A DNA stretch of 42,523 bases, taken from contig JAZOTD010000001.1 in assembly GCA_045657465.1 (NCBI GenBank), forward strand, positions 1-42,523, written 5' to 3'. The stretch's first letter is position 1. The number at the start of each line of letters is the position of its first letter. Positions 1 to 9,188 of this stretch are shown here, piece after piece. The position numbers were made by a program, and so were the translations under genes. The stretch comes from RGIG1681 sp045657465. Its GTDB lineage: Bacteria; Bacillota; Clostridia; Christensenellales; UBA1242. The notes under the pieces were generated by a model. That model was not told where the DNA came from and did no database searches. It saw only the letters and a list, made by a program, of their open reading frames with translations.

Positions 1-57
1 AGACTTTTTATATTTTTTTTGTTAATATTGTATTAATCTAATTTTATGGAGCCAAAT

Positions 58-1014
58 ATGAAACGAAATGACTTAATCTCTGTTATTATTCCCATTTATA
101 AAGTAGAAGATTATTTAAGAAAATGTCTTGACTCTATTTTAAACCAATCATACACTAATTTAGAAATAATATTAGTTGATGATGGAAGCCCCGATTCTTG
201 TCCACAAATTTGTGATGAATATGCGAAAAAAGACCCTCGCATAAAAGTCATTCACAAAAAAAATGGTGGCCTGTCAGATGCTCGAAATGTCGGAATTGAA
301 TCTTCTTCTGGAAAATACATATCTCTTATTGACAGCGATGACTATGTAAATAAATATTTCATTGAAACACTCTACAAACATTTAATCGAAACTCAATCTG
401 ACATTGCTATTTGCAATTACCAAAAAGTGTTTGCGAGTGATGTTATCGATATAAAAAATCGTTTTCCTGATAGTGATAATTTTATTTATGAAAATGATGA
501 CAAATTCTCACCATTATATACACGATTTGGAACACCTTTTGTTGTAGCATGGAATAAATTATATAAGGCTGAAATTTTTAAACAACACAACATAAGATAC
601 CCTCTTGGAAAAATCCATGAAGACGAATTCGTAATTCATGAACTTTTAAATGTTGCAGAAAGAGTTTGCTTTTTTGAAACTCCCTTGTATAACTATGTTA
701 TCAGAGATGGTAGCATAATGAGTCAAAAATTTTCAGAAAAAAACATATCTGCTTTTGATGCTTGTATCAATAGAATTTTATTTTATCAAAAACACAATCC
801 AATATTTGTAGAAAAAGCAATTAAGCAACTGCTGCACAGACTCTATACAAATTATCATAAGTTTACTAAGCAATCAAAAAAAATTCTTAAACAAAAATTT
901 AAAACCATCAAAAAACAATTTAAAATAGAAATTAAAAATTTATCTTTTAAGGAAAAGTTAAAATTATTTATTTTTAAATATTTTAAATTTATCTATTTTA
1001 TAAAGTATAAATAA
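58..1014 (+). CDS. Glycosyltransferase family 2
   Basis: Transfers a sugar from a nucleotide sugar, probably in cell-surface polysaccharide synthesis in the cytoplasm. GT-A fold motifs are visible: VIIPIYK (residues 9-15), DDGS (41-44), NGGLSDARN (69-77) and the DSDD metal/nucleotide motif (92-95), with HEDEF further on as a candidate acceptor-side acidic motif. At 318 aa it has the usual length of short EpsJ/WbbL-type enzymes. The C-terminal 60 residues are very Lys/Phe-rich and may sit on the membrane surface. An upstream in-frame ATG at 46 exists, but GGAG at 48-51 lies 6 bases before the ATG at 58, so 58 is chosen. Donor and acceptor cannot be read from the sequence. Other envelope-sugar genes lie far away at 30-32.7 kb. 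Confidence 0.88.
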   Translation: MKRNDLISVIIPIYKVEDYLRKCLDSILNQSYTNLEIILVDDGSPDSCPQICDEYAKKDPRIKVIHKKNGGLSDARNVGIESSSGKYISLIDSDDYVNKYFIETLYKHLIETQSDIAICNYQKVFASDVIDIKNRFPDSDNFIYENDDKFSPLYTRFGTPFVVAWNKLYKAEIFKQHNIRYPLGKIHEDEFVIHELLNVAERVCFFETPLYNYVIRDGSIMSQKFSEKNISAFDACINRILFYQKHNPIFVEKAIKQLLHRLYTNYHKFTKQSKKILKQKFKTIKKQFKIEIKNLSFKEKLKLFIFKYFKFIYFIKYK

Positions 1015-1078
1015 TACATTCAAAACCCTATTGCCAAAACATAAGTTTTATGATAAATTAATAAAAAGGAGAAATTTT

Positions 1079-1534
1079 ATGAAAGAAAGATCTTATGTTA
1101 TGATTAAACCAGAATTTGCAAATAGTCCAGAAGCTATTGCAGAAATTAAAAGGAGATTTTTGGCAGCAAACCTAAAAATCGTTGAAGAATCTTATGTTCA
1201 ATACGACAAAGAATCTGCTGAAGAACACTATGATGAACACAGAGAACAACCATTTTTTGGTGAGCTTGTTGATTATCTTTCAAGTGATAAATCTTACGCA
1301 ATGATTATTGAAGGCGAAGATGCAATCAATAAAATTAGAGAACTTGTTGTAAGAGACAAAAAAGCAGGACCTCAACCTGGAGATATTAGATTTGACATTC
1401 CAGTGATGTTTGGACTTCCACTTGACTTAACAAAAAATGTTATCCACGCTTCTGACAAACCAGCATCTGCAAAAAGAGAAGAGGCTATTTACAGAGCCAT
1501 AAAGGAAAAGGAAAACCAACAACAAAGACAATAA
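1079..1534 (+). CDS. ndk: Nucleoside diphosphate kinase
   Basis: Moves the gamma phosphate of ATP to NDPs through a phosphohistidine. The 151 aa protein starts MKERSYVMIKPEF (canonical MIKPD; here Asp is replaced by Glu) and keeps the EHY..H...PFF segment and the catalytic NVIHASD motif. Compared with a standard 135-150 aa NDK, the stretch between PQPGDIR and NVIHASD is unusual (RFDIPVMFGLPLD), and the tail is Lys/Gln-rich. The open frame extends up to 1031, but AAAAGGAG at 1064-1071 fixes the ATG at 1079. A possible promoter is TTGCCA 1031-1036 with TAAATT 1054-1059 (17-base spacing). It ends in a strong terminator shared with the convergent next gene. The family is clear; full activity is likely but the sequence is divergent. 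Confidence 0.85.
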   Translation: MKERSYVMIKPEFANSPEAIAEIKRRFLAANLKIVEESYVQYDKESAEEHYDEHREQPFFGELVDYLSSDKSYAMIIEGEDAINKIRELVVRDKKAGPQPGDIRFDIPVMFGLPLDLTKNVIHASDKPASAKREEAIYRAIKEKENQQQRQ

Positions 1535-1556
1535 ACAGTCTGTTTTTGTAAATATT

Positions 1557-1592
1557 AAAAAAGAGTGAACTTGTGTTCACTCTTTTTTTTAC
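1557..1592. terminator. Bidirectional terminator between ndk and the convergent unknown gene
   Basis: Perfect 10-bp stem 1561-1570 / 1575-1584 with TTGT loop, A-run on the left and T-run on the right, so it can serve both strands. Confidence 0.9.
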
Positions 1593-2050
1593 ATCTGCCT
1601 TTCAAATTGTTTATCAGGTTGTTTCAAAACCAAAAACAACATTTGTCTGTCTTCTAACATATTCTCTGCATATTGAAGCCCGTCAACCAAAATATCTTCG
1701 GCTTGCAATTCTTCAATAACATAATAATTTGCCTCGCTAGCAACATTATATTTATCAGCTTTCTCTATTGCTGTTCTGCCATAAGACACAAGTTTCACTC
1801 TTGTTTCTGGATATTTTTCTGTTGCATTCCAAACCAAATTAAACGATTGAACATAACCATCATGCTCAGTTTCTTCAATTTTGTCGCAATGTGACTGGTT
1901 TAATAAATATGAAACGAGTGATTTATCTAAAATAACCAACTTTCCAGGAAACTCCCTGTAAAATTCAGCTAGCCAATTCAAAGGACATACTCCTTTTTCA
2001 ACACCTGCTTTTATATAAAATTGGTCAACATTGATAATGTTTTTATCCAT
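1589..2050 (-). CDS. Hypothetical protein, 153 aa
   Basis: I do not recognise this protein. It is a soluble-looking, acidic alpha/beta sequence with no signal peptide or membrane segment; it starts MDKNIINVDQFYIKAG and ends KQFERQM. The frame extends upstream to 2083, but AAGGAG (2056-2061, minus strand) sits 5 bases before the ATG at 2048-2050, so the shorter form is chosen. A clean promoter precedes it (2088-2116), and its stop lies at the edge of the shared terminator. It is therefore a monocistronic, properly signalled gene rather than a chance frame. No function is proposed. Confidence 0.75.
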   Translation of the reverse strand: MDKNIINVDQFYIKAGVEKGVCPLNWLAEFYREFPGKLVILDKSLVSYLLNQSHCDKIEETEHDGYVQSFNLVWNATEKYPETRVKLVSYGRTAIEKADKYNVASEANYYVIEELQAEDILVDGLQYAENMLEDRQMLFLVLKQPDKQFERQM

Positions 2051-2087
2051 AAAAACTCCTTTATTAGAATACTCTATACACATATCA

Positions 2088-2116
2088 AATATAACACTCT
2101 AGTTAACCATAGTCAA
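2088..2116 (-). promoter_or_regulatory. Promoter of the 1589-2050 gene
   Basis: Minus strand -35 TTGACT (2111-2116), 17-base spacer, -10 TATATT (2088-2093). Confidence 0.7.
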
Positions 2117-2133
2117 TATCAATTTAAGACATA

Positions 2134-2157
2134 TAAAAAACACCACTTTCATGGTGT
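2134..2157 (-). terminator. Terminator of tRNA-Thr
   Basis: Stem ACACCA/TGGTGT (2140-2145 / 2152-2157) with a 6-base loop, followed on the minus strand by six T residues. Confidence 0.8.
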
Positions 2158-2165
2158 CTTTTCTC

Positions 2166-2240
2166 TGGAGCTACTGGCGGGAATCGGACCCGCGACCGCC
2201 GCATTACCAATGCGGTGCTCTACCACTGAGCCACAGTAGC
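2166..2240 (-). tRNA. tRNA-Thr (anticodon GGU)
   Basis: Full cloverleaf on the minus strand: acceptor GCTACTG / CAGTAGC, D arm GCTCAGTGGTAGAGC, anticodon loop TTGGTAA (anticodon GGU), T arm GCGGG TCCGATT CCCGC, discriminator T and an encoded CCA. It is a single tRNA gene with its own promoter and terminator. No integration scar is seen at its 3' end. Confidence 0.97.
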
Positions 2241-2273
2241 ATATATATTTCGCCTTCTCTTGGGCACTATTAA

Positions 2274-2302
2274 ATTATATAGTGAACGGTGTTGTTTGTC
2301 AA
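2274..2302 (-). promoter_or_regulatory. Promoter of tRNA-Thr
   Basis: Consensus minus-strand -35 TTGACA (2297-2302), exact 17-base spacer and -10 TATAAT (2274-2279), about 34 bases before the tRNA 5' end. This is one of the two perfect promoters in the window. Confidence 0.9.
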
Positions 2303-2427
2303 GAATATTTTAAAATTAACAATTGTTATATATTTTATTCTTCAACCACATAAAAGTGATTCTTTATAATAAAAAACGCAAAAATGTTGAAAAATATATT
2401 AAAAATACATGAAAAATATTAAAAATA

Positions 2428-2460
2428 GAAAAGAGACTGCGAAAAGCAATCTCTTTTTTT
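2428..2460 (-). terminator. Terminator of tex
   Basis: Stem AAGAGA-TGC / GCA-TCTCTT (2431-2440 / 2446-2455) with one C/A mismatch and a GAAAA loop, lying at the 3' end of tex. Confidence 0.75.
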
Positions 2461-2463
2461 ATT

Positions 2464-4707
2464 TTATTCTTCATCTCCAGCCTTTTTGATTGAGAGTCCA
2501 ATACGTTTTTTTGCAAGGTCAATTGAAATAACTTTAACCTTGACAATTTGTCCAACTGTGAGTTCTTCACTTGGGTGTTTGATATATCTGTCGCAAATTT
2601 CTGAAATGTGAACAAGTCCGTCTTGGTGAACACCAATGTCTACAAATGCACCAAAGTCAATAACGTTTCTAACAGTGCCTTTTAATGTCATACCTTCTTT
2701 AAGGTCTTCCATTCCAAGCACGTCTGTTCTAAGTTCAAGATGTTCTGCTTCTTCACGAATATCCCTGCCTGGCTTAACAAGTTCAGCAACAATGTCTTGC
2801 ATTGTTGGAACACCAACACCAATTTCTTTTGAAACTTTTTCCTCACCATATTCAGCTACAAGTTCAGGGAGTTTTGCAACTTTTCCGTTCTTAACATCAT
2901 CTTCTGTCATTTTGAAGATTTTTAAAAGTTGTCTTGCTGGTTTATAACTTTCTGGGTGAACTGAAGTATTGTCTAAAATTTCATCGCCATCAACAATTCT
3001 TAAGAAACCTGCACATTGTTCAAATGCCTTTGCACCAAGCTTTGGAACATTTAACATATCTTCACGAACCCTGAATGCTCCATTCTTTTCACGATATGCA
3101 ACAATATTTTTTGCAATGCCTTCATTAAGACCTGCAACTCTCTTGAGTAGACTTGGGCTTGCTGTGTTTATATCAGCACCAACGGCGTTTACACAATCTT
3201 CAACAACGCCGTCCAAAACTTCAGTAAGTCTTTTTTGTGGCATGTCATGTTGATATTGTCCAACACCAATTGATTTAACATCAATCTTTATAAGTTCTGC
3301 AAGTGGGTCTTGCAATCTTCTTGCTATTGAAACAGCACTTCTTAAGTTGACGTTGAAATCAGGAAACTCTTCTGCACCGAGTTTGCTTGCAGAATAAACT
3401 GAAGCGCCAGCTTCTGAAACCACTGCATAGCCAACTTTTCTTTCTAGCGTTTTAATTAAATCTGCAACAAAAATTTCACTTTCTTTTGAAGCAGTTCCAT
3501 TTCCAATTGACACAACATCAACTTTGTGTTTTGAAATAAGCATTGTCATAATGCGTTTTGCTTCATCAATCTTTTTGAATGGTTCTGTTGGATAAATCAC
3601 GTTTGTGTCAAGAACAGTTCCGTTTTCATCAATAACTGCAAGTTTGCAACCCATTCTGTATCCAGGGTCAAAGCCCAAAATTCTCTTGCCTTTAAGTGGA
3701 GCTTCCATTAAAAGTGGTTTCAAGTTTAACTCAAAGTTTTTAATAGCCTGTTCGTTTGCACTGTCTGTTAAATCAGAACGAATTTCTCTCACAAGACTTG
3801 GTTCAATAAGTCTGTCAAAGCTGTCTTCTTGAACTTCTTTTAAAAGTTCAACAAAAATAGTGTCTGGCTTAATCTTATAATTCTTTTCAATAATTTCTAA
3901 ACATTTTTCTTTGTTATATTCAACATCAACCTTTAAGAAACCTTCATTTTCACCACGGTTGATTGCCAAAATTCTGTGTGATGGAATCTTTGCAATCTCT
4001 TGTTTGAATCCGTCGTAAGTCGCATAAGTGTCAGCAGATGTTGCTTTTTCACTGCCTTCTTTGTCTTCATATTTGTTTGAATTGTCAATAACAGCTTTTT
4101 TAGCTTTTTTGGTTTCTTTTGCTTTTTTTATAACTGAAGAAATAAATCCTGATTTTTGCATAAATGCACGAAGTTCTTTTCTAAGATCACTATCATCACT
4201 AATTTTTTCAGCAACAATATCTTTTGCACCTTGAATTGCATCTTCGATTGTTTCAACGCCTTTTTCTGCGTCAACAAAAGGCATTGCCAATTCTTCAAGG
4301 GTTTTGCCATCTGCTTTTTGCGCCAAAATAATATCAGCCAAAGGTTCAAGACCTTTTGCAATCGCAATCGTTGCTCTTGTTTGACGTTTTGGCTTAAATG
4401 GACGATAAATATCTTCAAGTTCAGTGAGTGTTTTTGCCTCGTCAAGTTTCTTTAAAATTTCATCAGTCAACTTGCCTTGTTCATCGATGTTTTTAATAAT
4501 AGATTTTTTTCTGTCTTCAAAATTTCTTAAATAACCCAGTCTGTCAGCAAATTGTCTAATAATTTGATCGTCAAGACTGCCATGCATTTCTTTTCTATAT
4601 CTTGCAATGAAAGGAATTGTTGCACCTTCGTCTAAAAGTGAAATAAGGTTGCTAGAATACTCTTCTTTAATATTGAATTCTTTCGCAAGCGCCTGATAAA
4701 TTTCCAT
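2464..4707 (-). CDS. tex: Tex family RNA-binding transcription accessory protein
   Basis: Tex binds RNA/DNA and is linked to transcription-elongation and stress functions in bacteria. The 747 aa protein has the expected order: N-terminal Tex domain with FNIKEEYSSNLISLLDEG and ATIPFIARYRKEM; a YqgF/RNase-H-like middle around RILGFDPGYRMGCKLAV; helix-hairpin-helix repeats; and a C-terminal S1 domain (FGAFVDIGVHQDGLVHIS, ending in GLSIKK). The frame continues to 4779, but AAGGAAG lies 6 bases before the ATG at 4705-4707, which also matches the usual family start MEIYQALAKEF. It has its own promoter and terminator, so it is monocistronic. Confidence 0.95.
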   Translation of the reverse strand: MEIYQALAKEFNIKEEYSSNLISLLDEGATIPFIARYRKEMHGSLDDQIIRQFADRLGYLRNFEDRKKSIIKNIDEQGKLTDEILKKLDEAKTLTELEDIYRPFKPKRQTRATIAIAKGLEPLADIILAQKADGKTLEELAMPFVDAEKGVETIEDAIQGAKDIVAEKISDDSDLRKELRAFMQKSGFISSVIKKAKETKKAKKAVIDNSNKYEDKEGSEKATSADTYATYDGFKQEIAKIPSHRILAINRGENEGFLKVDVEYNKEKCLEIIEKNYKIKPDTIFVELLKEVQEDSFDRLIEPSLVREIRSDLTDSANEQAIKNFELNLKPLLMEAPLKGKRILGFDPGYRMGCKLAVIDENGTVLDTNVIYPTEPFKKIDEAKRIMTMLISKHKVDVVSIGNGTASKESEIFVADLIKTLERKVGYAVVSEAGASVYSASKLGAEEFPDFNVNLRSAVSIARRLQDPLAELIKIDVKSIGVGQYQHDMPQKRLTEVLDGVVEDCVNAVGADINTASPSLLKRVAGLNEGIAKNIVAYREKNGAFRVREDMLNVPKLGAKAFEQCAGFLRIVDGDEILDNTSVHPESYKPARQLLKIFKMTEDDVKNGKVAKLPELVAEYGEEKVSKEIGVGVPTMQDIVAELVKPGRDIREEAEHLELRTDVLGMEDLKEGMTLKGTVRNVIDFGAFVDIGVHQDGLVHISEICDRYIKHPSEELTVGQIVKVKVISIDLAKKRIGLSIKKAGDEE

Positions 4708-4750
4708 AAAATACTTCCTTAAATAATTTTGCAAAGTGTTTTGCTTGCTC

Positions 4751-4779
4751 ATTATATCAAATAAAAACGAACTTTTCAA
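4751..4779 (-). promoter_or_regulatory. Promoter of tex
   Basis: Minus-strand -35 TTGAAA (4774-4779), 17-base spacer, -10 TATAAT (4751-4756). Its position inside the longer open frame argues further for the start at 4707. Confidence 0.75.
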
Positions 4780-4848
4780 TTGTTTTAAGTTTTACTTTAA
4801 AATTAAGCCAAATTATACAAACTATATAATGATGTTACAAAATTTGTT

Positions 4849-4876
4849 TTGAAATTGAAAATTTATTTTATATAAT
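4849..4876 (+). promoter_or_regulatory. Promoter of the degV-family gene
   Basis: -35 TTGAAA (4849-4854), 16-base spacer, -10 TATAAT (4871-4876); 20 bases upstream of the start codon at 4897. Confidence 0.7.
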
Positions 4877-4896
4877 GTTATTGTAGGAGAGAAAGC

Positions 4897-5739
4897 ATGA
4901 AAATAAAAATTTCAACAGAATCAACTTGCGACTTACCGCAAGAACTTTTAGATAAAAACAATATAAGCATTTTGCCATACACAATCATCTTGGGTGATGA
5001 AATGGTCACAGACAATGCAGATGTACCTGCAAGAATTTTTAAATATGTAGAAGAAACAAAAGAACTTCCAAAAACAAGTGCAATCAATGAAATGCAATAC
5101 AAAGAATATTTTGAATCTTTGCTTAATGATTATGATGCAGTTGTTCACCTTTCGCTTTCAAGCGGACTCACCTCTTCAACATCACACGCACAGACCGCAG
5201 CTGAAAAACTTAAAAATGTTTATATTATCGATTCAAAGTCGCTTTCAACTGGTCTTGGTCTTTTGGTTTTATATGCTGCAGAACTTGCTGAAAAAGGCGA
5301 AGATGCAGAAACTATTGTTAAAAAAGTTGAACAAAGAGTTCCTTATGTTCAAGCAAGCTTTGTTGTTGAAAGACTTGACTATCTTTACAAGGGTGGCAGA
5401 TGCAGTGCCCTTTCACTCTTTGGTGCAAACCTTTTGAAAATTCGTCCACAAATCGTTGTTGCTGACGGCAAAATGAAACCAGCAAAAAAATATCGTGGAA
5501 AAATGGAAAAGGTTATCGAAAACTATTGTGCAGACACTCTTGCAGAGTTTAACAATGCCGACAAAACTCGTGCTTTTGTAACATACACAACTGCAACACC
5601 AGAAATGGTTGAAGCTGCACACAGTGCTCTTGAAAAAGCTGGGTTTAAAGAAATCTATGAAAGCACTGCTGGCGGAACAATCACTTCACACTGTGGTGAA
5701 CACGTTCTTGGCATTCTTTACATCAACGACGCAAAATAA
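4897..5739 (+). CDS. DegV family fatty-acid-binding protein
   Basis: DegV/FakB proteins bind fatty acids; FakB members present them to the kinase FakA for phosphorylation before phospholipid synthesis. This 280 aa protein has the family signatures STESTCDLP near the start, HLSLSSGLTSS in the middle (lipid headgroup-binding Ser/Thr), RLDYLYKGGRC and the C-terminal TSHCGEHVLGILY. It starts at an ATG preceded by TAGGAGA. It is monocistronic with its own promoter and a terminator. No fakA-like gene is visible in the window, so a role as a FakB subunit is inference. Confidence 0.92.
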   Translation: MKIKISTESTCDLPQELLDKNNISILPYTIILGDEMVTDNADVPARIFKYVEETKELPKTSAINEMQYKEYFESLLNDYDAVVHLSLSSGLTSSTSHAQTAAEKLKNVYIIDSKSLSTGLGLLVLYAAELAEKGEDAETIVKKVEQRVPYVQASFVVERLDYLYKGGRCSALSLFGANLLKIRPQIVVADGKMKPAKKYRGKMEKVIENYCADTLAEFNNADKTRAFVTYTTATPEMVEAAHSALEKAGFKEIYESTAGGTITSHCGEHVLGILYINDAK

Positions 5740-5747
5740 TTAATCAC

Positions 5748-5783
5748 AAAAAAACAACTCTCAAAATTGAGAGTTGTTTTTAT
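5748..5783. terminator. Bidirectional terminator between degV and the permease
   Basis: Nearly perfect 11-bp inverted repeat 5754-5764 / 5767-5777 with an A-run to the left and a T-run to the right. Confidence 0.88.
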
Positions 5784-5784
5784 T

Positions 5785-6969
5785 TTAAAATAAACCAACA
5801 ATTAAATAACTGAGTGGAACCAATATTATCGCCCCCACAACATTAAATAAAGTGTCAAGCCCTATATAAAACCATGCACCTCTTTTGCGTGGCAAGTTTT
5901 CTTTGTTTGAAACTTTGATATATTCTTTTAAAGCAATGATTCCTGAAAGTGACGAAAAAATAATTCCAAGACTCGCGACATTAACTGACACTAGCAACGA
6001 TGCATAGTTGTTTGTAAATTTTGAAAGCAATATTGCTGTTGGAACATTTGAAATAACCTGACAACTTAAATATGCAGTGATGAATGTGTATTTATCAACA
6101 ATCTTGGTTAAAAAATTTGTAACCGTAGGAATTCGTGACATGTTACCTGAAAAAATAAAAAACAAAACGAATGTGAGCGGAATTGTGTAGTCAACACCCA
6201 AAAATGCTTTTCTGTCAACAAAAATCATTGCAAGTGAAACCAAAATTAATGAAATCCACCAAGGAACAACCCTAAAAATTGCAAGTAAAACAAGCACAAA
6301 CAAAACCAATAAAATTGTTAATTGTTTTTTGTTTATCGTTTTTGCATAATCATCTTTGAATTCAATAGGATCTTTTTTCACAAACATGCAAACTGCTACA
6401 ATTAAAACAAAGGCGATCAATGTTGGCAAAATCATTATTTTCAAAAACTCCAACAATGACAAATCATAAAATGAGAAAATATATAAGTTTTGCGGATTTC
6501 CAATAGGCACCAACATTCCACCCAAATTGCTCGCAATGTTTTGCATAATAAATGTAAACGCACAATACCTAAGATTGTTGGTATATTTCAACACGATATA
6601 CGATAATGGCAAAAGCGTCAAGAGCGACATGTCATTTGCATTAAAAATAGCAGACACATATGTTAAAAATATTAAACACATAATTATGCTTCGTGTAGTT
6701 TTAAATTTTTTAACAATAAATCTCGCAACCGTCTCAAAAAAGTTAATGTTAATAAGCCCCGCAACAACTAGCAGTATCAAAAATATAGTTGAAATAGTGC
6801 TCCACTCAAAATACTCACCATAGCCTTTATCTGGTGGCACAAAAATCATTGAAACAACAGCCATCAAAACAACTATTGAAAAAATAAAGTTTGTTTTGAA
6901 AAATTGAACAATCTTCATCATAACAGACCTAAATGTTGTTCTTTGGTTACTTTCTACTTGAATTTCCAT
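5785..6969 (-). CDS. ArsB/NhaD/CitM superfamily anion permease
   Basis: Integral membrane transporter of the ion-transporter superfamily. The 394 aa sequence shows about ten hydrophobic segments in two halves. Each half carries the re-entrant-loop type motif: ASNLGGMLVPIGNPQNLY in the first half (compare the ANIGGTATLIGDPPN class) and SNVPTAILLSKF in the second. The substrate could be a dicarboxylate, citrate, arsenite or Na+/H+; this cannot be decided. It starts at the ATG at 6967-6969, preceded by a G-rich stretch (GGGGA) 3 bases upstream, a weak ribosome binding site. It is divergent from the ABC-F gene. No ars, cit or dicarboxylate-metabolism genes adjoin it. Confidence 0.8.
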   Translation of the reverse strand: MEIQVESNQRTTFRSVMMKIVQFFKTNFIFSIVVLMAVVSMIFVPPDKGYGEYFEWSTISTIFLILLVVAGLININFFETVARFIVKKFKTTRSIIMCLIFLTYVSAIFNANDMSLLTLLPLSYIVLKYTNNLRYCAFTFIMQNIASNLGGMLVPIGNPQNLYIFSFYDLSLLEFLKIMILPTLIAFVLIVAVCMFVKKDPIEFKDDYAKTINKKQLTILLVLFVLVLLAIFRVVPWWISLILVSLAMIFVDRKAFLGVDYTIPLTFVLFFIFSGNMSRIPTVTNFLTKIVDKYTFITAYLSCQVISNVPTAILLSKFTNNYASLLVSVNVASLGIIFSSLSGIIALKEYIKVSNKENLPRKRGAWFYIGLDTLFNVVGAIILVPLSYLIVGLF

Positions 6970-7061
6970 TAATCCCCAACCTTTAATTGATAATTAGACT
7001 ATAACACACTCACAAAAAATTGTATACTTTTTCACATGTTCTTTTATTTTTTTTCAAAGGG

Positions 7062-7090
7062 TTGCGATTATTTTTGTTTTGCTTTAAAAT
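7062..7090 (+). promoter_or_regulatory. Promoter of the ABC-F gene
   Basis: -35 TTGCGA (7062-7067), 17-base spacer, -10 TAAAAT (7085-7090). Confidence 0.6.
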
Positions 7091-7119
7091 GTTTATAGAT
7101 TAACAATAAGGATATAGCC

Positions 7120-9108
7120 ATGCAAATTAAAATCAATCATGCAAATTTTGGATATAACGGTGACAATCTTCTTGAGGATTTTTCATTTGAAGTAAACACT
7201 GGAGAAAAAATCGCAATCATTGGCAGAAATGGAAGTGGAAAAACCACCCTTCTAAAAATCATGACAGGTGAACTTGAACTTCATCAACCAGACAACCACG
7301 CACCAGTATTTGTTAAAATTGGGTCACCTAAAATTGGAACTTTAAAGCAAATGACCTTTGACAATGAAAACATTTCTCTCATTGACGAACTTTTAAAATG
7401 CTATCAACCAATCCTTGACCTTGAATCAAAATTAAATGAAATTCAACAAAAACTCGAAACAGATTATAACGACAAACTTATTAGTCAATTTTCAAAACTA
7501 CATGACGAATTTGAACGTCTTGACGGATATTCTTACAAAAGCGAACTTTCATCAGTGTTGGCATCTTTTGGGTTTAGCGAAGAAGATAAATCAAAAAAAC
7601 TTTGTGAATTTTCTGGAGGGCAAAAAACTAAGATTGCATTTATAAAACTTGTGCTTTCAAAACCAGATTTGCTTTTGTTAGATGAACCAACAAACCACCT
7701 AGACATCAAAGCTGTCAGCTGGCTCGAAAACTACATTTCAACATACAAAAAAGCCGTGCTTATCGTTTCGCACGACCGTGCGTTTTTAGACAACACCATT
7801 AATGTTGTTTATGAAATTGAACACAAAAAACTTAAACGTTATGTTGGAAACTATTCAAAATTTTTGCAAACCAAAGCAGAAAATTATGATCAACAGCTCA
7901 AAATGTATGAAGCTCAACAACGCGAAATTGCTGACATAAAAACATTTATTGAACGATTTAGATATAAAGCAACAAAAGCAGCCGCAGTTCAATCAAGAGT
8001 TAAATATCTTGAAAAACTTGAAATTATTCCAATGCCACAAAAAAGTGATAACAAAGCATTTCGCTCAAAAATAAAACCAGAAATTGAAAGCGGAAGCGAA
8101 GTTTTAAACTGTGTAAATCTCAAGATTGGATATGACAAAACAAACATATTGTCAACTGTAGATTTTAAAGTTATGCGCGGAGATCGCCTTGCCATTATTG
8201 GCGGAAATGGACTTGGAAAATCAACACTGCTTTCAACTTTAATGGAAAAAATTCCACCAATTTCTGGTCACTTTAAATTTGGATATAATGTTGAAATTGG
8301 TTACTTTGAGCAACTCGCATCAAAATCAGATAGCGACAAAACCATATATCAAGAATTTTATGACAACTTTCCAAAACTAAATGACAAAGAAGTTCGTTCA
8401 GCGCTTGGTGCATTTTTATTTTCTGGAAATGACGTAAACAAAAAACTCTCATCACTTTCAGGTGGCGAACTTGTTAGGTTTGAACTTTGCAAAATTTTTG
8501 AACGCAAGCCAAACACACTCATTCTAGACGAACCAACAAACCATATGGATATCACAAGCAAAGAAACCCTTGAAGCTTTAATTCAAAACTACACCGGCAC
8601 AGTGATTTTTGTTTCTCATGATAGATATTTCACCAACAAAATCGCGAACAAACTTCTTGTTTTTGAACCTGGTGAAACCAAAGTTTTCGAAGGCACCTAC
8701 AAAGAATATGCGAACCCAAACACAAAAAAAGTTGAAGAAATAACAAAAAAGATTGAAGCTAAACCAAAGCCTGAAAAGATTGAATATCCAATTGATTATG
8801 ACGATCCAAAAGAAACAGACCCATTGCTTCAAATGAGTCCATATATGCTCGGTAAAGAAAAAAACAAAACCGAAAACATGCTCAAAAAACTCGAAGAAAA
8901 ATCTGCTGAAGCAGAACAAAAACTAAAAAGTTTAAACGACGACTTTGTCAATCCTGAAATTGCAAGTGACTTTGTTAAACTCATGGAAATTCAAGCCGAA
9001 ATCGAAAAAACACAAAGTCAAATTGACAAGTTTGCTGAAGATTGGATGACCACTTCTGACAAACTCTCACTCATAACTTCAATTTTAGACAAACCAAAAG
9101 AAGAATAA
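7120..9108 (+). CDS. ABC-F family ATPase (ribosome-associated)
   Basis: ABC-F proteins have two ABC domains and no membrane part; they act on the ribosome (translation factors and some antibiotic-resistance factors). In this 662 aa protein, domain 1 has Walker A GRNGSGKT (35-42), signature FSGGQKTK and Walker B LLLLDEPTNHLD. The linker follows, then domain 2 with Walker A GGNGLGKS, signature LSGGELVRF and TLILDEPTNHMD. A charged C-terminal extension of about 120 residues ends in coiled-coil-like helices. This size and extension fit the YdiF/Uup-like group. Nothing here points to a resistance subtype. A weak AAGGAT site precedes the ATG at 7120. Confidence 0.92.
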   Translation: MQIKINHANFGYNGDNLLEDFSFEVNTGEKIAIIGRNGSGKTTLLKIMTGELELHQPDNHAPVFVKIGSPKIGTLKQMTFDNENISLIDELLKCYQPILDLESKLNEIQQKLETDYNDKLISQFSKLHDEFERLDGYSYKSELSSVLASFGFSEEDKSKKLCEFSGGQKTKIAFIKLVLSKPDLLLLDEPTNHLDIKAVSWLENYISTYKKAVLIVSHDRAFLDNTINVVYEIEHKKLKRYVGNYSKFLQTKAENYDQQLKMYEAQQREIADIKTFIERFRYKATKAAAVQSRVKYLEKLEIIPMPQKSDNKAFRSKIKPEIESGSEVLNCVNLKIGYDKTNILSTVDFKVMRGDRLAIIGGNGLGKSTLLSTLMEKIPPISGHFKFGYNVEIGYFEQLASKSDSDKTIYQEFYDNFPKLNDKEVRSALGAFLFSGNDVNKKLSSLSGGELVRFELCKIFERKPNTLILDEPTNHMDITSKETLEALIQNYTGTVIFVSHDRYFTNKIANKLLVFEPGETKVFEGTYKEYANPNTKKVEEITKKIEAKPKPEKIEYPIDYDDPKETDPLLQMSPYMLGKEKNKTENMLKKLEEKSAEAEQKLKSLNDDFVNPEIASDFVKLMEIQAEIEKTQSQIDKFAEDWMTTSDKLSLITSILDKPKEE

Positions 9109-9188
9109 AGTGTTAACATATTTAACTATAATCATTGTCAAAATTTTAAAATTAATTCCACAATAAATCATAAACAAGGAGAAATTTT

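Noticed and set aside
2636..2947. Plus-strand frames antisense to tex
   Set aside because: Low-complexity Ser/Thr/Pro shadow of the conserved tex frame.
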